From an uncultured Tropicimonas sp. (GTDB lineage: Bacteria > Pseudomonadota > Alphaproteobacteria > Rhodobacterales > Rhodobacteraceae): a stretch of 64,000 nucleotides of DNA. The position numbers and the translations under genes were made by a program. Below, in pieces: positions 60,851 to 64,000 of this stretch. The DNA lies in assembly GCA_947497945.1 (NCBI GenBank), contig CANMIP010000009.1, forward strand, positions 62,001-126,000, in the 5' to 3' direction. Numbering within the stretch: position 1 is the first letter of the stretch; each line of letters begins with the position of its first letter. The notes below the pieces were generated by a model. The model did no database searches, was not told the DNA's origin, and worked only from the letters and a program-made list of their open reading frames with translations.

Positions 60851-61592
60851 TTTGAAATTCCTTTCGCGCACGGTGGCACGGCTCTCGCTGGCCGCGCTCT
60901 TTGCTTCACTGGCGGGGGTCGCGATGGCCCAGACCTTTACGGAGGAGCCTATTCTGGACATCGAGCCGCCCGTTGAAGTTCCGGTCGAGGTCCCGGTCGA
61001 GGTTCCGGTCGAAGTCCCGATGGATGTGCCGGTCATGAGCTACACGCCGACCCCGGTTCCGCATCAGTCGCTGCCGGGCGTCCTGCCGGTATTTGTGCAT
61101 GTGGAACCGCGCGAACAGCTCCGCATCGAGGGCGTGGCCGGGACGATCGACCTGGCCCGGAACTTCTGTGCTTCGCTGCCGGAAGAATACCAGATCGACT
61201 GTCTTGCCGATCAGTTGAAGCAGGTTGCCCTCTCGCTGCCCAAGACGCCGGAAAACCGCGAAATGCGGAAGGTCCTCCTGCAGACATCCGGCAAGCTGGA
61301 GAAAGTGGTGCGGGAAAATCGCGACCGCTCCAAGCCGCGGATCAGGGCCAAGTCGGCCACGGCCCCCGCGCCGACCCCGGAGCGTCCGCAGACGGCACCC
61401 GTTGCCACGAGCCGTCAGTTAACCGCAGTGAAGACCGATGCCCTGCCGCAAGCGGAACAAGAGGCGGCTGCCATCCTCGAAGAGGCCGGCCTGTTGTTGC
61501 TGCGCTCGTCGAGCCAGTCGCAGGAGACGACGGAACATTACCAGACTGTGTCCACGGCGCTGGATTCAACGGCATTGCTGTTGCGGTCCTGA
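60840..61592 (+). CDS. Exported protein with Pro-Val-Glu-Val repeat, unknown function
   Basis: This 250-aa protein has a signal peptide (about 1-31, ending AMA) followed by PVEVPVEVPVEVPVEVP (about residues 45-61), a rigid extended spacer that resembles TonB/PilE-like periplasmic linkers. A domain with two cysteines (ARNFCASLP, QIDCLAD) lies at about 98-125, then a Lys/Arg-rich and Ala/Pro-rich tail. The gene overlaps the previous stop by 11 nt. Function unknown. Confidence 0.6.
   Translation: MSSDLKFLSRTVARLSLAALFASLAGVAMAQTFTEEPILDIEPPVEVPVEVPVEVPVEVPMDVPVMSYTPTPVPHQSLPGVLPVFVHVEPREQLRIEGVAGTIDLARNFCASLPEEYQIDCLADQLKQVALSLPKTPENREMRKVLLQTSGKLEKVVRENRDRSKPRIRAKSATAPAPTPERPQTAPVATSRQLTAVKTDALPQAEQEAAAILEEAGLLLLRSSSQSQETTEHYQTVSTALDSTALLLRS
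60969..61030 (+). repeat. 12-bp tandem repeat encoding PVEV units
   Basis: About four to five imperfect copies of a 12-bp unit (consensus CCGGTCGAGGTT) lie in frame, so copy-number changes would lengthen or shorten the protein spacer without frameshifting. Confidence 0.75.
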
Positions 61593-61620
61593 TCTGACGC
61601 TCTGAAGATCCGACATTGGC

Positions 61621-61648
61621 GGGCGGGACGGCACGGGCTGTCCCGCCC
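61621..61648. terminator. Hairpin between convergent genes
   Basis: GGGCGGGAC (61621-61629) pairs with GTCCCGCCC (61640-61648), 28 bp after the stop of the plus-strand gene and before the convergent hydratase end at 61743. A short T-containing tail follows on the + strand. It probably ends transcription from the left, perhaps both ways. Confidence 0.6.
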
Positions 61649-61742
61649 GTCCCGTTTCCGGCTGTCTCCGGATAGCGGACAGGCTGGGGCCGATTTCCCT
61701 TTCGGCCCCCCCGCGCCAAGGGACCCCGGGGCTCGCCTTGTC

Positions 61743-62528
61743 TCAGCGCCCTTTCCAGACCGGATCCCGTTTCTCGGCGAAGGCCCGCGCGCCCTCCAGC
61801 TGGTCCTCGGAGCTGTACAGCGTTTCGACCGTTGCGAACTGGCTGCGCGTGATCTTGTTGAGCGCGTCCTGGAACTTCATGTCCTCCGCTTCGCGCACGA
61901 CCTCCTTGATCGCGGCATAGACAAGCGGCGGTCCGCTCTCCAGCAACCGGGCAAGCTCCCAGCATTTCTCCAGCAGGTCCTCGGGCCGGGTGATCTCCTT
62001 GAGCAGACCCCATTGCCTGGCCTCCTCCGCATCGAACCAGCGGCCCGTGAGCAGCAGGTCCATTGCCACGTGATAGGGGATGCGCTTGGGCAGCTTGATC
62101 GATGCCGCATCGGCAACGGTTCCCGAGCGGATCTCCGGCAGCGCGAATGTCGCCGTCTGCGAGGCCAGGATCAGGTCGCAGGAAAGCGCCAGTTCCAGCC
62201 CGCCGCCACAGCAGATCCCGTTGACGGCGCAGATCACCGGTTTGTTGAGCCGTGGCAATTCCTGCAGGCCGCCGAAGCCGCCAACGCCGTAATCGCCATC
62301 GACCGCGTCACCCTCCGCCGCCGCTTTCAGGTCCCAGCCGGGACAGAAGAACTTCTCGCCCTCCGCGCGCAAGATCGCCACGCGCAGCGTTTCGTCATCG
62401 CGGAAATCTCGGAAGGTCTCGCCCATGATGCGGCTGGTGGCGAGGTCAATCGCATTGGCCTTGGGTCGGTCCAGCGTCACTTCGAGAATTCCGCCCTCGC
62501 GGCGGGTGCGGATCGGTGTCTGGGTCAT
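61743..62528 (-). CDS. caiD: Enoyl-CoA hydratase family, crotonobetainyl-CoA hydratase-like
   Basis: This 261-aa crotonase-fold enzyme has both acid/base glutamates: GGGLELALSCD (Glu about 112) and FALPEIRSG (Glu about 132). The early LDRPKANAIDLATSRIMGE and late RDPVWKGR resemble CaiD. Members hydrate CoA-linked alkenes; a carnitine/crotonobetaine role is suggested mainly by similarity and by the adjacent NDP-forming CoA ligase, with which it is coupled (ATGA at 62525-62528). Confidence 0.8.
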   Translation of the reverse strand: MTQTPIRTRREGGILEVTLDRPKANAIDLATSRIMGETFRDFRDDETLRVAILRAEGEKFFCPGWDLKAAAEGDAVDGDYGVGGFGGLQELPRLNKPVICAVNGICCGGGLELALSCDLILASQTATFALPEIRSGTVADAASIKLPKRIPYHVAMDLLLTGRWFDAEEARQWGLLKEITRPEDLLEKCWELARLLESGPPLVYAAIKEVVREAEDMKFQDALNKITRSQFATVETLYSSEDQLEGARAFAEKRDPVWKGR

Positions 62529-64000
62529 TCCATGTCCTTCCGTATCAGTGCATCCACGGCCACGCCGCCGCTTTCGCGCAGGATGAGCGGGTTGATTTCT
62601 ATCTCTCTATAGGCGGGATCCGTCGCCATCAGCGATTGCAGTTTCAGCGCCGTGTCGATGGCCGCGTCGATATCGGCCGGCGGCCGGCCGCGATACCCGC
62701 TCAGCAGTGGTGCCAGTCGCAACCGTCCCAGGGCTGCCCGGATCCCCGACGCGTCCACGGGCAGAACAAGCGTGACCGTGTCCGCCAGGAGCTCCGCCGT
62801 GATCCCGCCAAGGCCCACCGTCAGTGTCGCGCCATAGACCGGGTCTCGCCGCAGCCCGATGAGCAACTCGGCCACGCCGTCCGTGACCATCTCTTCCAGG
62901 AGATAGCCTTGCGCTCCCGGCATCGGATCCTGCCCGTCGAGCGAGGTTACCTGAAGCCGCACCCCTCCGGCTTCGGTCTTGTGCGCCAAGCCAAGCGCCT
63001 TGAGCGCGAATGGCGGCGACAGGGTCCCGGCGGCCTCGGACAGGCCCTCCAGGCTCCCAGCGGACACTCCGCGGGGGACGGTGATCCCTGCCTTTGCAAG
63101 CTCGTGCTTGGCCGCCGCTTCGAAGAGCACCCGCGATCGACCTTCCGGACGGACGGGCCAGGGCAGCCAACCTGCCGGCCCGGTCTGGGTGGTGGCCGCC
63201 GCGAGGGCGGTCAGGGCCGTCTCGAGGCCCGAAAGCGGCGCGATTCCGCGCTCGATCAGCGAAATCGCCAACGCCTCGTCGAAGTTCTCCGGCAGGGTCG
63301 CGACCGGGAAGGCCGGCTTGCCGGTGGCCCGCGCGGCGGCTTCGGTTGCCGCAAGAGAATGCATGAAGGATGCGGGGTCGCAACGATCCGGGCGCGGCGG
63401 GTCGATCACGAAGATCCCGGCGTCGTAGCCTTCGAGCATCGTGGCGAAGACAGCTTCGGTCCGCGCGCTGTCGCCCCAGATATAGGTGTTGTAATCCAGC
63501 GGGTTGGAGATGGGGACGCGAGGACCGAGCAGTTCTGACAGGCGCTTGGCCTGATCGGGGGAGGGCGGCGGAAACTCGAGAACAGACCGGTCCGTCAGAT
63601 CCGCCACCAGCGTTGCCTCGCCGCCGGAACAGGAAAGGGAACAGAACCGCGCTCCCTCGAGCGGGCCGTGGGTGTGATAGACATTCAATGTCTCGATCAG
63701 CTCGGCCAGGGTCGAGACCTCGGCGATACCGCATTGTCGGAGATAGGCCGAAGAGGCCGCCGCCGTTCCGGCCAGCGCGGCCGTGTGGCTTGCGGCGGCG
63801 GACGCGCCGGCAGCCGTCTTTCCGGCCTTGACCATGACCACCCCCTTGCCGGCGGCGCGCATCGCCTGTGCCACGCAGGCAAGCGCAACCGGATCGTCGA
63901 TCCCTTCGGCATAGAGGCCGAGCGCAGTGACCCTTTCATCGGCAACGAGGGCCTCGGCGAGTTCCGCCATGCCGACCTGGGCGGCATTGCCGAGACAACC
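62525..64000 (-). CDS. NDP-forming acyl-CoA synthetase (acetate-CoA ligase family), 5' end beyond window
   Basis: The frame is open to the right edge, so the N-terminal CoA-binding part is missing. Visible are the succinyl-CoA-ligase-like middle domain with the phospho-histidine motif SHTAALAG, SNPLDYNT, and the C-terminal ATP-grasp domain (GYLLEEMVTDGVAELLIGLRRDPVYGATLTVGLGG). The enzyme forms an acyl-CoA from an acid with ATP giving ADP and phosphate. An operon partner of the CaiD-like hydratase, it may activate carnitine-like or other branched acids. Confidence 0.85.
   Translation of the reverse strand, partial: GCLGNAAQVGMAELAEALVADERVTALGLYAEGIDDPVALACVAQAMRAAGKGVVMVKAGKTAAGASAAASHTAALAGTAAASSAYLRQCGIAEVSTLAELIETLNVYHTHGPLEGARFCSLSCSGGEATLVADLTDRSVLEFPPPSPDQAKRLSELLGPRVPISNPLDYNTYIWGDSARTEAVFATMLEGYDAGIFVIDPPRPDRCDPASFMHSLAATEAAARATGKPAFPVATLPENFDEALAISLIERGIAPLSGLETALTALAAATTQTGPAGWLPWPVRPEGRSRVLFEAAAKHELAKAGITVPRGVSAGSLEGLSEAAGTLSPPFALKALGLAHKTEAGGVRLQVTSLDGQDPMPGAQGYLLEEMVTDGVAELLIGLRRDPVYGATLTVGLGGITAELLADTVTLVLPVDASGIRAALGRLRLAPLLSGYRGRPPADIDAAIDTALKLQSLMATDPAYREIEINPLILRESGGVAVDALIRKDME

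Noticed and set aside
60969-61030. CRISPR-like short repeats
   Set aside because: They are contiguous 12-bp coding repeats without spacers.

Overview
The window is GC-rich, densely packed chromosomal DNA, most consistent with an alphaproteobacterium (Rhodobacterales or Rhodospirillales grade). The grounds are codon usage, many ATGA or TGATG stop/start overlaps, the polyamine and cobalamin gene complements, and a TssJ-less type VI secretion system (T6SS) with PpkA/PppA/Fha control. No rRNA, tRNA, CRISPR array, transposase or phage gene was seen.

Left part (1-6.2 kb, + strand): a putrescine-type ABC transporter (end of the binding protein, ATPase, two permeases), a PuuB-like FAD amine oxidase, the decayed remains of a glycerophosphodiester phosphodiesterase gene, and an inositol-monophosphatase-family gene. 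A 238-bp palindrome-rich insert separates the two permease genes.

Cobalt/B12 part (6.4-18.9 kb): a tightly coupled minus-strand operon (cbiX, cobH, cobL, cobI, cbiG-cobJ, cobM) for corrin-ring synthesis, preceded by a 14-codon leader ORF. Then come a DMT-type exporter and a cobalamin riboswitch that reads into a five-gene energy-coupling-factor Co/Ni uptake operon (nikK-like, cbiM, nikL/cbiL-like, cbiQ, cbiO). A CsoR/RcnR-family metal sensor and a small membrane protein follow. The logic is ion import, repression by B12, and metal use by the adjacent pathway.

Middle (19-27 kb): a secreted hypothetical protein, a lipase-like hydrolase, an altronate/galactarate-dehydratase-family enzyme divergent from a MarR regulator, and the RND efflux pump (adaptor plus permease) transcribed with that regulator.

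T6SS block (27.3-57.3 kb): the plus-strand operon tssA-tssB-tssC-hcp-tagJ-tssE-tssF-tssG-clpV-vgrG-DUF6931-fha-tssK-tssL-tssM-tagF-pppA. It is divergent from a five-gene minus-strand module encoding an exported small protein, an ExbB/TolQ-like protein, two ExbD/TolR-like proteins and a large TonB-shaped protein. The C-terminal domain of that last protein resembles the C-terminal domain of the T6SS kinase PpkA, encoded minus-strand at 54.6 kb with a small OmpA-like protein. This suggests a proton-motive-force-driven envelope machine tied to the T6SS, and it is the most interesting observation in the window. Inverted copies of an intergenic repeat (27.06-27.2 kb and 54.29-54.44 kb) bracket the module plus the main T6SS operon.

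Right part (57.5-64 kb): four exported envelope proteins (M15 peptidase-like, caspase-like with Sel1 repeats and a peptidoglycan-binding tail, a beta-barrel-like protein, and a protein with a PVEV repeat). They are followed on the minus strand by a crotonobetainyl-CoA-hydratase-like gene and an NDP-forming acyl-CoA synthetase that runs off the right edge.
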